Source of the DNA: Lobosporangium transversale
Lineage: Eukaryota > Mortierellomycota > Mortierellomycetes > Mortierellales > Mortierellaceae
Length of the DNA stretch: 64,000 nt
Direction of reading: 5' to 3'
Assembly (NCBI RefSeq): GCF_002105155.1
Contig: NW_019028995.1
Coordinates: 496,001 to 560,000, forward strand
The notes beneath the pieces were generated by a model. That model was not told where the DNA came from. It saw only the letters and a program-made list of their open reading frames with translations, and did no database searches. This document shows, one piece after another, positions 1 through 11,125 of the stretch. The position numbers and the translations under genes were made by a program. How positions within the stretch are numbered: the first letter of the stretch is position 1; each line of letters opens with the position of its first letter.

Positions 1-1
1 T

Positions 2-166
2 CCTGATGATGAGCCCGTTGCTGCCGAGGTCTTTGACTGGTCTTTTAACGACGCGGACTTGCCTGTGGATACATGGAAGGTCATGATGTATAGCGAGATC
101 TTAGATTTCCACCATGTGGACGAGAACCAACCAAACCTTGAGCAACAGCAACCTGCTGGCTATTAA
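2..166 (+). CDS. HOG1: HOG1/p38-type MAP kinase, C-terminal end (partial)
   Basis: The window opens inside an exon whose last 54 codons are readable, ending at the TAA at 164-166. The residues [20 protein letters not shown] followed by SEILDFH are the highly conserved C-terminal extension of fungal osmosensing MAP kinases (HOG1, Sty1/Spc1, SakA), the part around the common-docking region. Established family role: terminal kinase of the high-osmolarity and stress cascade, phosphorylated by a MAPKK and moving to the nucleus under stress. The tail ends with a short Gln-rich stretch. The kinase domain lies upstream of the window, so activation-loop type cannot be checked. A long T-run at 181-197 follows the stop. 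Confidence 0.88.
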   Translation, partial: PDDEPVAAEVFDWSFNDADLPVDTWKVMMYSEILDFHHVDENQPNLEQQQPAGY

Positions 167-700
167 AATATGAGGCATTGTTTTTTTTTTTTTTTTTGAC
201 GTTTTTTCCTTTCAAATATGCTTCGGCTCCACACATACAATAAATGACAACAACAAATGTTATATATCCTTTATCTTGAAGTGCGACCAAAAATAGTCGC
301 AAGCTTTTTTATTCTTTTTTTTTGCTCAGTTAAACCCTCTCCCATCCTTAAGCTAAATTAAAAGAGCTTGGTCTCTGGCATCACGAGAGTACGTTGGGAA
401 ATGCATTTCATTATAATTCTTTCGATATGCATATTCTAATGCGACGATCAAATTATGAACTTATTCTCACCATATTTGCTACGGCAACTACAGCAGCGAG
501 AGCTGAAGAGAAGGGAGGAAGAAGAATTGAGCGGGAGGAGGCAGGTCTTTACGAGATCATTTTATAAAAAGCCAATTTGGTGTAATTGAAATCTTTAGAC
601 ATATTAAAAAGCGGCCAAACACCACGTTTACCTTCTGCACGGAATACGAGAGAGATGTTCCATGGAGGGGAGACAGCTTCGTGCTTGAGGAGAATTGGCC
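167..700. other. Intergenic stretch downstream of the MAPK
   Basis: AT-rich, with a T homopolymer at 181-197 and a second T-rich run near 304-322. A purine-rich patch (about 485-545) contains many GAG/AAG triplets but no convincing reading frame. I see no gene. Confidence 0.5.
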
Positions 701-1070
701 GAATCCAACTCTTTTTTGGCAACATCCTGTCTTTCTCCTGATTAACTTGAGCAGACGATTGGTGGTTTTCTCAAATCCCGTATCACGAGCTTTCTTAACG
801 TCCTATTGATATCTCCAATATATTTTGTAGAACCCGTAAAGTGATTCTTTTGCTTCCTCAAACACCTTATAATATTCATCAATGTTGCAGCCATTTCCCC
901 AGACTGATGGTGGGCTATTCTCGAGTGCCGACTCTGAGGCTTGGACAGATGGATCAAGCTCCAACCGTGTTTGACTACGATGTATAAACACGTTTATGGA
1001 ACGAATGAACATCTCGTTCTCCTTGTTTTTGTGTAAAACACAGCTCTCCAGCATCTCTTCAGCATCTGCC

Positions 1071-1101
<31 letters not shown>

Positions 1102-1830
1102 AAAAATCAAATCTCTTGTAACTAGTCTTTAAATCATAGTGATTTTATCATACATCAACAGATCGCTCTCTCGCTTACTGACAACGTCGTATGGCTGGTA
1201 ATCTCGCACTGTCTGGATGTCCGCTTCGGTACGGCATATAGTCGCATTCCATCCTTTTCGTTTTTAATATTTAACAAGAGCAACTTTGATTCCGTAGGTC
1301 AGTAGAAGGCTCGCTTCAAATTCTTGACGACTGCTACAAAGTGGTGTTTCCGTGCGCGAAGGCTATTCTTTATTTGGCTGTTCAGAGTCTCCATCGCCCT
1401 GCGTGCAATATTTAAAAAAAATTCTCGTTGGCACAAACGGTGATTCGTTGTTTCTTGTTTTTTCGATACAAGGGGCACCGCCAAAACAAAGAGCTTAGGG
1501 TCTCATTAGGGCCAAGCTTCAGTACTTGCTGTTCGACTGTTAAATGAGCTTTACCCGCTGCATGAGAAGAATATGTATGGGCGATAAGAGCGAAAAAAGC
1601 CCCCAATACATTGACACGTGCTGTAGTGATGGAGTTTAGGGCGGAGAATGGGCTCATAGTCCCTCTTTTTCAGGAAAGGCCAGGCCATTGATATCCATTG
1701 CTGTGGGAATCGGATTATACTATTGCAGCGGCTGTATTGTATCAGTGGAATCGACGGAAGAAGAGTGATGAAGGCGGGACAATGAAGTAGGAGGGAAATA
1801 AGAAAAAATGGATGTGTGAAGGGTTTCATA
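700..1830 (-). pseudogene. Unrecognised, possibly degenerate protein-coding remnant
   Basis: On the minus strand several coding-like stretches occur in order but not in one frame. One (about 1830-1410) contains a hydrophobic segment (VNVLGAFFALIAHTY) and then continues best in another frame as far as 1299. A second begins after a long T-run (plus-strand A-run 1070-1096) that looks like an intron end, and reads for about 85 codons to a TAG at 803-805. The same frame stays open beyond that stop to about 650. A few short introns could explain part of this, but I could not find a splice set that joins everything. It could be a decayed gene or a rapidly evolving multi-exon gene. I recognise no family. 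Confidence 0.25.
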
Positions 1831-3989
1831 GCTAAACCAGTCTGTTGATCAGAAAGTTAGTGATACCAAGATGTGGACCCAAGCACACATTTGTGAGACA
1901 TGGTACCATTTTTGATTTTTGATCTGTCAATTGTAATTTTTTCGATTCTCCTGCTGTTCCCATGGTGCTTAACTTTGGCCAATGCAGTAACCATTTCCCA
2001 CTTAACAGCTTGTGACCGCTGAGTATGTCAATCAAAGCTTGGATGCGTGGTAAAATACCCGTAAATGTGCGCTCTTACGGAGGTGGGGTATCCTCAATCA
2101 TGTGATAGATTACATCTGAAGATTTCGGGAAGAGACTCGATCTGGCAAACCAGGGCTATTCTGATGCCGTTCTTAGCTCTTCGGGCCATAACCTAGTTTT
2201 CCTTGTTTCTGCCAATCCTCTGTTCGTCGACCCACACCACCTGAATGTGCTTGCAGGCATAAACATTGGGGTGCCATGGACACTGCTGACTCCCATAATA
2301 GATGACCTCAAGGTACACAATCCGCGATCATAAAAACTCATATTTCATGACAGATAGCTTGAAGTGATATCAATGTACTTGCACGCCAGTGGTGCTATGG
2401 TGTGCCAGTGGCGCAAACTTTTCGTCATAGTAATCATAAAGCAGTACATAGTTTAATATGATTCACAGAACATCGATGACACTGATACGCACCACCACTG
2501 GTACAACAGGGATATCACCTAGCGAAAGTCACTGGTGATTTCCGCTGAACGGAGTGAACACCAACTCATCTGCTTCTGGCTCTACTTTAGCGTGCAGAAC
2601 GGGATATTACTGCTACTACACCCAAAATGCCAAGGATACCCGTGAGAAGAATGGTGGGCCAAAGAACACAAGTCTTTGCATTGACGCTCCCTTCGTTCCA
2701 AGTGTTAGGCACCCTCCCCAATGCTCATCAATAAAATAACAAATAAAATCTAAATAATCTAGAATAACCATCCCTAGTAGTGAAGTCCACAGGAACTGCT
2801 TCATAGCACCCGGAATCCACAGGAATGATGCAAAGTATATTATTAGATGTCTTTAGAGGCTTTTGGGTGTAAATCCATCGAGCTTTTATATTGAAGGTCT
2901 TCTGTGAAGACGCGTCTTGATATGGGTGTTACTGTTAGCAGACATGTTTAACGAAGATCTTTCTTTCGCTCTCATTACTTACTATGATCCGATGTATAGC
3001 ATCAGAAGCATAAAACCTTAATACAATTCAGAGTCGCTCCTCCCATGGACCCTAACAAGCACTACTTGATGAAGTCAATGGTTTCCAGTTACTATGGCTG
3101 AAAATATATAAAGAATGAATTGAGGTCGAGTGGAGAGAGGTTCCAGTTGGTAATGATCGTCTCAGCAGGTGTTGGGCGTTGTTGCATTTGCTTATACCAT
3201 AACTAACATCCCATGATTTACAGGTTGAGCCAGAGGCGAAAAGTGTTCCTCCAAGCTTCCTTCTGCAGAGAGGTATGTGTCGAAAATCGAGAATTTCACA
3301 AGTTTGGTTGTATATGGATAGGTTCTAATCGTTCTTTCGCTCCTCAAAGTTCGCGGTAAAGTCGCCCGAAATATCTGGAGTAGAGTACTCCGTTGCCATG
3401 GACGTGTAGAGGGGCCTTCTTCAGTCATGTTCATGCCCCGACTATGTCCGACAGAAGATCCCTTGCAAGCACATGTATCTGGTGTCAAGGATCTACGACG
3501 GCTTCGATGGTCAACATGCCGCTGCTCTTTCGCGCATTAAACATTAGGACAAGCGCGTAGGCTCCAACCTAAGGTCCTCTCGAGAGAGATTTATCTCGAC
3601 AACTTTATTGCGCGAGCCGAATGTGATGAGAGCTAAAGAGAGGGAAAAAAAGAAGAGAGAGGGAAGAAGCCACTATCCAAAGCATTCAAAGGGTGTGAAG
3701 AAGAGCTTATGGCTCTGTGGAAGGAGCTGGGCCGTATGGCATATAACAGGCAAAAAAGGTGTGCATTGAAGGATATATACAAGACTCAGTACAGACCTAA
3801 GACAGTGAGAGGTGTTCAAGCGCCTGAACAAACTAGCTGCAAAAAGCAATAAATCAGCTGACCTCTTTGTCTTTGAGCCGAGATTGTACTACTCCGTGTC
3901 AACGACAGAGGCGATTGTTGTCTCTACTTGGACGTTTCGTTCCATCTTTAATTTTTTCCATCACTTTTTGACATTTTCTTTCATCAAAG
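1831..3989. other. 2.1-kb intergenic region, no gene recognised
   Basis: Only short ORFs without recognisable motifs are present, none with coherent splice signals. Some local patches have higher GC (about 2150-2330 and 3380-3560) and may be remnants of repeats, but I found no inverted or direct terminal repeat. A CT-rich, T-rich stretch at 3930-3985 directly precedes the p24 start codon and is the likely leader of that gene. Confidence 0.5.
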
Positions 3990-4612
3990 ATGGCTATTAA
4001 CGTCGCGCGCTGGAGCATTGGTCTTTTGGTGTTGCTTAGTATCTTGCCATGTGTATTTGGATTGTACTTTTATCTCGAGGGTTCCGAGCAAAAGTGCTTC
4101 ACAGAGGAATTACCCAAAGAGACTATGGTGACAGGTGAGACATCTGAAAAGCCTGGAAAATTGATCAAACAAATAGATATCTATAGTTGATTTTTTTTTT
4201 TTTTTTTTCCTTTTTTTGTATAAATACGCTATATTCGAACTTCTTTTAGCTGATTACACTGCTGAGGAATGGAGCGAGGAAGCAAAAAAGTTTGTCTTGA
4301 ACAAGGACGTTTTGATCGAAGTATTTGTCAATGTAAGTTTTTATATTGTGCCGAAGAATTTTTTTTCTTCACAGCGATACTCATCGGACTTTGCTTAAAA
4401 ATTTTAGGAGATATCGTCGGGTACTAGGATGTATAACCAAAAGTTGCCTTCAAAGGGCAAGTTTACGTTTACTTCGGCCGAGTCTGGAGAGCATGCAATT
4501 TGTCTACAGACTTCGGCTGCTGGATGGTTCAGTACTCAAAAAATTGTAACGTGCGAATAGTCAATAGCTGACAATATTTGAATTGACTGAGAGTTCGGAG
4601 GAATCCAAATGG

Positions 4613-4643
<31 letters not shown>

Positions 4644-5134
4644 GGTCGATAGAGGGTCACATTTGACATGGACATTTCTGATATTCTGGATGACACGGAT
4701 ACACCTGAGAATCAATTGAGCGGTAATAGTCTTTATTATTATTATTGTTATTTTTTACGATGGTCATAAAATTCTGACAATGGATATGCGCCACGTTGAT
4801 GATCCTTAGATTTGGCTCAGCGTGTCCGTGAATTGAACAACAAGGTCGGCGACATTAGACGCGAGCAGTCGTTCCATCGTGTAAGATTTTGTGTCATTGT
4901 ATATATTTTTATTTATTAGTTTATTTTTTCTTTTCATCTGCATGTCCAATTAATAATAATATTTGTTATGGTGAACGACCACAGGAACATGAGATGGATT
5001 TCCGTAATGTAAGTGAGGCTGCCAATGGACATACGGTTTCCTGGACGATTGTCCAGTTGATTATCTTGGCAATCACTGCTGCTTGGCAGATGCGTCACCT
5101 CCGCGGCTTCTTTGAGGCCCGAAAGATGATCTAG
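3990..5134 (+). CDS. p24/EMP24-GP25L family cargo receptor, alpha (TMED9/Erp1) type
   Basis: Six exons (3990-4134, 4250-4332, 4408-4545, 4653-4722, 4810-4880, 4985-5134) give 218 codons plus stop. The product starts with a signal peptide (hydrophobic residues about 8-25), then a GOLD domain with the usual cysteine pair (QKCFTEEL and HAICLQTS). A coiled-coil neck (LAQRVRELNNKVGDIRREQ) follows, then one C-terminal membrane helix (WTIVQLIILAITAAWQ). The cytosolic tail, RHLRGFFEARKMI, has the FF motif for COPII binding and a C-terminal basic sequence of the animal TMED9 type. Known family role: p24 complexes select cargo in COPII and COPI vesicles between ER and Golgi. The start was chosen because it gives the signal peptide directly; the intron before exon 4 ends in a long T-run. 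Confidence 0.93.
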
Positions 5135-5363
5135 AAGGTTAAAAAAGAAAAAAAAAGTTGCTACTCTTTTATTAATGTCAAATAAAATAAAGACCTTAAC
5201 ATTAAGAAATGACATAAATGATAAAGTCTTGGTTGTACGAAAGACCAATTGCTAAATGTATTTTGGCATATATCAGGACAATTTGCACGGGCCTTTCTCT
5301 CTATCTCTTTCTTCCTCTTCTTATTCTCTTGTTCCATCACCATCATTGAATTGCAAAAGAATC

Positions 5364-7074
5364 ATGTCTCTGAATACGTCCAATGTGACCTCACGTTTGT
5401 CACGATTTACAACCTTCCCTGCTGCAGTACTCTCAACCGCTTTAGCACTCTACCTCGGCTACAAGGCATTTCAATTGCTAGAAGCTCGACAGCGTCAGAA
5501 GCAAAGGGCCTTGGAGCCATCACCAACTAGTCCAGTTCTTGTCGACCATTTCCAATTCGTCAAAGTGAATGGAAAGCAATTAAGGATAGTTCATATTCCT
5601 CATGAACTTGGGTCTAAAGTGCCACTGTTAGTTTTTATACACGGTGTTGGGGGGCAGGTAAAAAAAAACTCCTTTCGACTTCGTATCAAACTGGCTTCGA
5701 ATCAGTTTACTGATCAAAGTAAAAACTCTCTCTTTTCCTTTTAAAAATAGCTTGAGCAGTTTGAGAGACAAATCGAGTATTTTAGCCATAGCACGCATAT
5801 TCTTGCTGTTGATATGTGTGGATACGGCGCAAGCGATGTTCCGGATAGGTAAAGTTGCGAACTTGTCTATTCAAGGCAATTGCAGACATATAATATTGCT
5901 GCCTTCGCTCACGCTATTACTATTTATTTTATTTTTTCGTTGCACAGTTATAAGCATTATACCACAGATGCCTATGTAGAAGACATTGTCACCTTACTAC
6001 AACGTTACAAGAGCCAAGACACAGTCCTGATCTGTCATTCGTATGGCTGCGGGGTTGGAACACACCTCTACTCACGCCTAGAAACTTCTGAAGCACTCTA
6101 CAACTCCATTAAAGCAATGGTTATGATTGCCCCCAAAGCAATGATCACAGATCACGAGCTTAAGGCTCGCGAACAGCTCCGGCGAACGCCGGATTGGGCG
6201 ATTGATCTTGCAAGAAGACTTGATAGGATAGGAGGTATTCATTCTAAAAGTGTGAACAGGTTGCTTCATACGAGCGCAGGGGAAGATCTGCGACGAAAAC
6301 AATTTAGATGGAACAAAGCCTCTAGGACATTTGTCTTGAGGAGAATCCTTCTAGGCGCACGATGGCCAACCCCTGATGATTTTCGGCGGATTCAATGCCC
6401 ATTGTTGCTAATGGCGGGAGACGATGTAACGGATTGATTGTGTTTATATCTTCTTCGAGAGTATGACTGTATGACTTTTTAGAACTCAAAGTCTGGTAAT
6501 TAAGTATTATCATTCTTTGATTTTTGTAGGACCGAGTTTGCCCTATTGCCAACGTGGAGCAGATCTTCAGATGGTGTCAAGATACCAATGAGCGGATAAA
6601 ACTTCCTTTCATTATTCCAAAGGCAGGACATCAAGTGATGTTGGAGAAATGGGAGCTTGTTACACCAATTATCAGTAATTTTCTAATTAAGGACTGTGGC
6701 ATGACGACAATGGATCCTTCCTGGCAGATCACCCGAAAATGTCAGAAAGAGAACAAATGGAGTTTAAAAAACACAGAAAAGGTTGATGACCAATAGTTTG
6801 TTTATATACGAAAAAATATCCATATGTCGTTGTAACTCCCTGCAATGGTTTGATCCTAGACTTGACGCTGTAATCATTGGTGAACTATCTAGTGGATGAA
6901 TACACCGGCTATATCGTCACCTATTGGTAGAAGATCCGGAAAATTCAGAGCAATGAAGGTCTTGCGACAGACAGACCCCGATCACTCTCCTTCTGCCTTC
7001 TTAGCCAGACATCCCGAAGTAAACTTCATCCTCTTTTCTTTTGGTTAGAAATCAAGCGATATACATGATATAGA

Positions 7075-7139
<65 letters not shown>

Positions 7140-7669
7140 TTTTAAATTGCTCAGGTGGGCTTCATCGTAGATATCTCGAAAGACGAACCACCGTACCGAA
7201 CAACAGATTTTGAAGCAACATCAATCACGTACACCAAGCTTCCGACCATAAGCAAAATTCCACCTTCTAAAGCTGATGTCGAGCGCTTCATATCTCACTG
7301 CAAATCTTGCTGGAAAGAAAAGCCAGGCGTAGACATCGCTGTGCATTGTCACTATGGGTAAGCTTAAATGACAGGCATAGGTTCGGAAAAGGAAGTTGAT
7401 CGAAAAAAAAAAAAAAAAAAAAAATAGTTACCCACTTGTCTAATGATTTTTTGGTATCACGAATTTGAATCGCCAAAATTTTCAGGTTCAATCGAACAGG
7501 ATTTTTTATCTGTTGCTTCTTGATTGAAGAGCAAGGATATACAGTAGCAGAAGCACTCCATCACTTCGAGCTCTCTCGACCGCCCCGTGGTATCAGGTAT
7601 AGTCATCATACGTGTTTTAATCGAAGGATAAATGTTTTGTATTTCAAAAAAACGCGAGCCTACATTCAC

Positions 7670-7701
<32 letters not shown>

Positions 7702-7765
7702 ACATGACCATTTTAAAGGTGAACTCTACCTTCGTTATGAACCACCAATGCAGCTAAAATCATAG
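5364..7765 (+). CDS. Alpha/beta-hydrolase fused to a dual-specificity/tyrosine phosphatase domain
   Basis: Eight exons (5364-5657, 5751-5848, 5948-6425, 6530-6781, 6893-7018, 7155-7357, 7486-7596, 7702-7765) give 541 residues. After an N-terminal hydrophobic segment (about residues 17-35) comes an alpha/beta-hydrolase: oxyanion-side FIHGVGGQ, nucleophile elbow LICHSYGCGVG, acid in AGDDDRVCP, and catalytic His in KAGHQVM. The C-terminal part is a cysteine phosphatase with P-loop VHCHYGFNRTG (HCX5R). The two halves join through the intron 6782-6892, which restores a continuous frame reading WSLKNTEKW then FRAMKVLRQTD. I recall similar hydrolase-phosphatase fusions in other fungi; substrate is unknown. 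A separate phosphatase gene starting at the ATG at 6896 is the alternative. An (ATT)n repeat lies in the intron before 7155. Confidence 0.85.
7078..7139. repeat. (ATT)n microsatellite
   Basis: About 20 uninterrupted ATT units in the intron between exons 5 and 6 of the hydrolase-phosphatase gene, directly upstream of the T-run and acceptor at 7153-7154. Confidence 0.95.
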
Positions 7766-7949
7766 TCAAGAGTTATTAATAATAACAGTTCTAGACAAGA
7801 CAAATGGATCATTGCTCCACTGACATATTTATTTTTAAAAATGTAATATGATGGAAACACATACACAATTGAGCGAGAACGTCTGATCTATAGTTACGAT
7901 GAGACTCAGCATAGCTTGCTGGCTACTTTCTCTATGTCGAAATCGTATC

Positions 7950-10900
7950 TCAGGTTTTCAGTCTAAAAATAGACAGAAATACAGAGTTAACATTAGCTAT
8001 TTTCTATTCGACTCGAGCCAGGTCGGGCCAGTTCAGTCCAACTCCAACTCCAAACTCCCTTCCCCCCTAAAAAAAAAAAAAAAAAACTCACCGTTTGGGA
8101 TTCAGTCGACAACCACGATGACTCTTCCTTCGATGACCGGGCTCTCCGCAAGAGACGCAAATCTCTGTGGTCTCCATGGAAGCTTTATCTGTAGGACTGT
8201 CAACTACGGCTTCTGGTACAGGATTCAATGCCCTGTATTAATAGAGACAAAGCATTTCTTTGATTAATTTTCGGTACCTTTATCACAAAGTCAAACGTTC
8301 AATGAAAGCGCACCGTTGCTCACTTGCCGTTTGGGATTTAGTTTGCATGCCTTGTTGCTCTTCCGTTGGTGTCCAAGCTCTCCACAGGAAATGCATTTCT
8401 CTACTGAGCTACCCTCGTTCAAGTTTTGACCCGTTGAGTGCTTGGCAGCGGAATCGGGTTCTTGACTTTGAAGCCTATTTTTTTTAAGAAAAAAAAAATG
8501 GCACTAACTTTTATTTCTCTGATATCATGGTTTCGATTGACAACGATCAATATATAACCTACCTCTTAGAATTTAACTTGCAGTCTTTATGACTTTTCCG
8601 TCTATGGCCGATCTCTCCGCAAGAAAAGCATTTCTCTTCGGAGCCACTAACCGAAGGTTCACTAGCAGACGACTCACTAGAGACGGAATTGTCAGTTTCA
8701 ACAACCTTAGTAGTCATGCTAGATTCTGAAAGTTGAGGTCTACAACATATGAACAAAACGACAGATGAGTTTTTCAGTCAACATCCTTCATGAACCCACA
8801 TATAGAATCGAATTGATATAAACTTGCCTCCTAGGATTAAATTTGCATGCTATATGACTTTTGCGTCTATGGCCTGTCTCTCCACATGTGGCACATTTTT
8901 CCGCAGTGTCATTGATAACAGAAGCTGTGGATGCAGAGCCGGTGGCCGAAGAATCATTCTCAACGCCTAAGGGTCTATGATGGCAGATTAATATATCAGT
9001 GAGATTTACATAAGTTTACTAATAGCTCCATTGACTTTCCCCCTGATAATACATTGTATATATATACGTATTAAGATACCTTTTATGGTTTAATTTGCAT
9101 GCTTTGTTGCTTTTGCGCCTGTGACCAATTTCTCCACATGACACGCAGGTCATAGTAGAAGTTTTGTTCGCTATAGCACTGTTTGCTGGTCCTACTGGCC
9201 CTACTGGCCTGTTGAGAGAAGTATAGCATTAAAGATTGGAAACCAATATCGTCTTTCGCCTTATATAGAAGAGAGAGCATTTTATAAGTACCGGCTGGGG
9301 TTATTTGGGCAATCAGCGTGAGATTTGCGTCGATGGCCAGGATTTCCACAGGACGCACATACTTTGGCGGGATTTGTGGTCGCTGTGTTATTTCTCACTG
9401 TTTCTACTCGTCTACAAGTGCGCATCAAATAATTCGTTAGATTTTGATTCGAGTATACATGCGCGGAACTAGAAGGATTCCAAGGTAAAACAAAATATTC
9501 ACATTTCAGCCTTGGAGTTCATGGGACAATTGCGATAGCTCTTCCGCCGGTGACCGACCTCCCCGCATGAAGAGCATGTTGCTGTAGATTGTTCAGGTAT
9601 AGGGTTTTCAGACTGTGAGAGCCTGACAGACGAAAATCACAGAGTATTAGGCACTTCAAATTTATCATTAAGAATACCTAAAGACATAAAAAAAAAAGAG
9701 AAGGGAAAGACTCACCTTTTAGTATTCATTGGACATGCTTTGTTGCTCTTCCGTCGGTGACCGACTAATCCACAGGAGACACATATTGCTGAGGAATCGA
9801 AGACTGTAGCGTCATCAGATTCTGAATTATTGCTGGTAGTAACAACATGAGTATTAGGAGAGGTCTGTGGACTCTCAGATCTATTTGAACTATGACAGCG
9901 TAAGGTATCATTAATATTGCTGCGAAAAATGCTATAGGCTCGAGCACTTAGAAAGCGAATATGAACAGGATAAACCCTTACATTCTTTTGTTCAATTTGC
10001 AGTCTTTATGGCTTTTGCGTTGGTGACCAGCTTCTCCACACGAGGCACATATGATTGCAGTTCCAGAAGGTCGGGTTTCTGGTGTAATAGTATTGTTGGC
10101 CAATTGTTCTGGTGTAAGGCTCTCAATGTCGTGAGGTTCTTTAGTAGTGGTAGCCTTTACATAAGATGGTCCTGTTTTTTTGCTACCATTCCCGAGAGTA
10201 AGTAAACATTAATAAAGTAAAATAAAATAAGATTGAGTGGCCCTGAATCTCGAGATACCGATCAAGTAATGGTCTTTAAGCATGCAAACAATACTTTTTA
10301 ATGGAATCTGCGGTATCTGCAGTATCTGTTTCAGCTTCGGTAGAATCATTTTCTAGTTGCTGTCGTCTGTGAGAGGTTGAGGGGTTGATAGTTGATAGCA
10401 AGCAATCCTAGTTAGAAGAATTTTGGTATAATGGGTCAATGGGCTAATGCATCGTCCATGGAAGTGCTTTCTAACCTTGCAATGTTTTGTGGGTTTTTGG
10501 GGCAATCCCGATGACTCATACGTCGATGGCCATTTTCACCGCAAGTAGCGCATTTGACATTTGTTAAGGCAGTTACAGGAGTGGATGCGGAATCAGAGTC
10601 AGGTGCTGTTGTAGAGGCAGGCTTGGTCTCGAGTTGTGATACAGACGATGGAGTAGCAGCAGAGTTTTGTACTTTTGCTTTCTTATCCACTGGATCATGA
10701 TTGGTGCCATTAGAAGGCAAAGTCTCGCTTGCCAAGTTGACGCGGTTGCGAGGACAGTCGGTGTGACTACTTCGTCGGTGGCCGGTTCCGCCGCAGGCCG
10801 CACATATTGGGGTAGACTTGGTATTGACCGAGGGATTTGGGACAATTTCGGTCGATTCGGGGGTCCTAATAGGAGAGGGAGAAGAAGATAGTGCGATATT

Positions 10901-11125
10901 AATTTATGTCAGAATGCTCGATGGATATTGAAGGTTTAATTGCTTGATGGCTGGGTTTTCAGGAGCTACGTGTGACGCTGTTACTATTATGAAACAAGTT
11001 GAATTGTGAACTGGGAGAGTTATCACCCCTTCTTACATATTGTGGTTTGGGCACAGCTTGGATGACTTTCGTAAGTGTCCTTCAAGACCGCAACTTTTGC
11101 ATTTGGAGATAGGCGACTCAGCCAT
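7950..11125 (-). CDS. Multi-zinc-knuckle protein with 12 CX2CX4HX7C knuckles
   Basis: Reads right to left from an ATG at 11123-11125. Twelve 51-bp knuckle units lie at 11051-11101, 10754-10804, 10502-10552, 9999-10049, 9733-9783, 9526-9576, 9309-9359, 9097-9147, 8845-8895, 8580-8630, 8345-8395 and 8109-8159. Each follows C-x2-C-G-x2-G-H-x-R-x-S-x3-C, for example CFSCGEIGHRRKSHKDC. From the fourth on, nearly every exon holds one Ser/Thr-rich spacer and one knuckle ending in a basic K/P-R tail at the donor site. Two knuckles (10754, 10502) share one exon. The last exon (7950-7962) adds only a few residues and the TGA. Exons near 10310-10470 are less certain. Zinc knuckles usually bind single-stranded nucleic acid; this spacing resembles the zf-CCHC_6 type more than the retroviral CX2CX4HX4C. 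Function unknown. Confidence 0.82.

Noticed and set aside
2156-2341. Minus-strand frame with a WVDEQRIGRNKE-like stretch resembling a transposase fragment
   Set aside because: The similarity needs a frameshift and no catalytic motif or terminal repeat supports it.
2554-2739. Short plus-strand frame rich in Asn, Cys and Lys
   Set aside because: No splice context, no motif, and composition matches the surrounding non-coding sequence.
6896-7765. Independent phosphatase gene starting at the ATG at 6896
   Set aside because: The intron 6782-6892 has a valid donor and acceptor and joins the hydrolase in phase with conserved-looking linker residues; kept only as the alternative.
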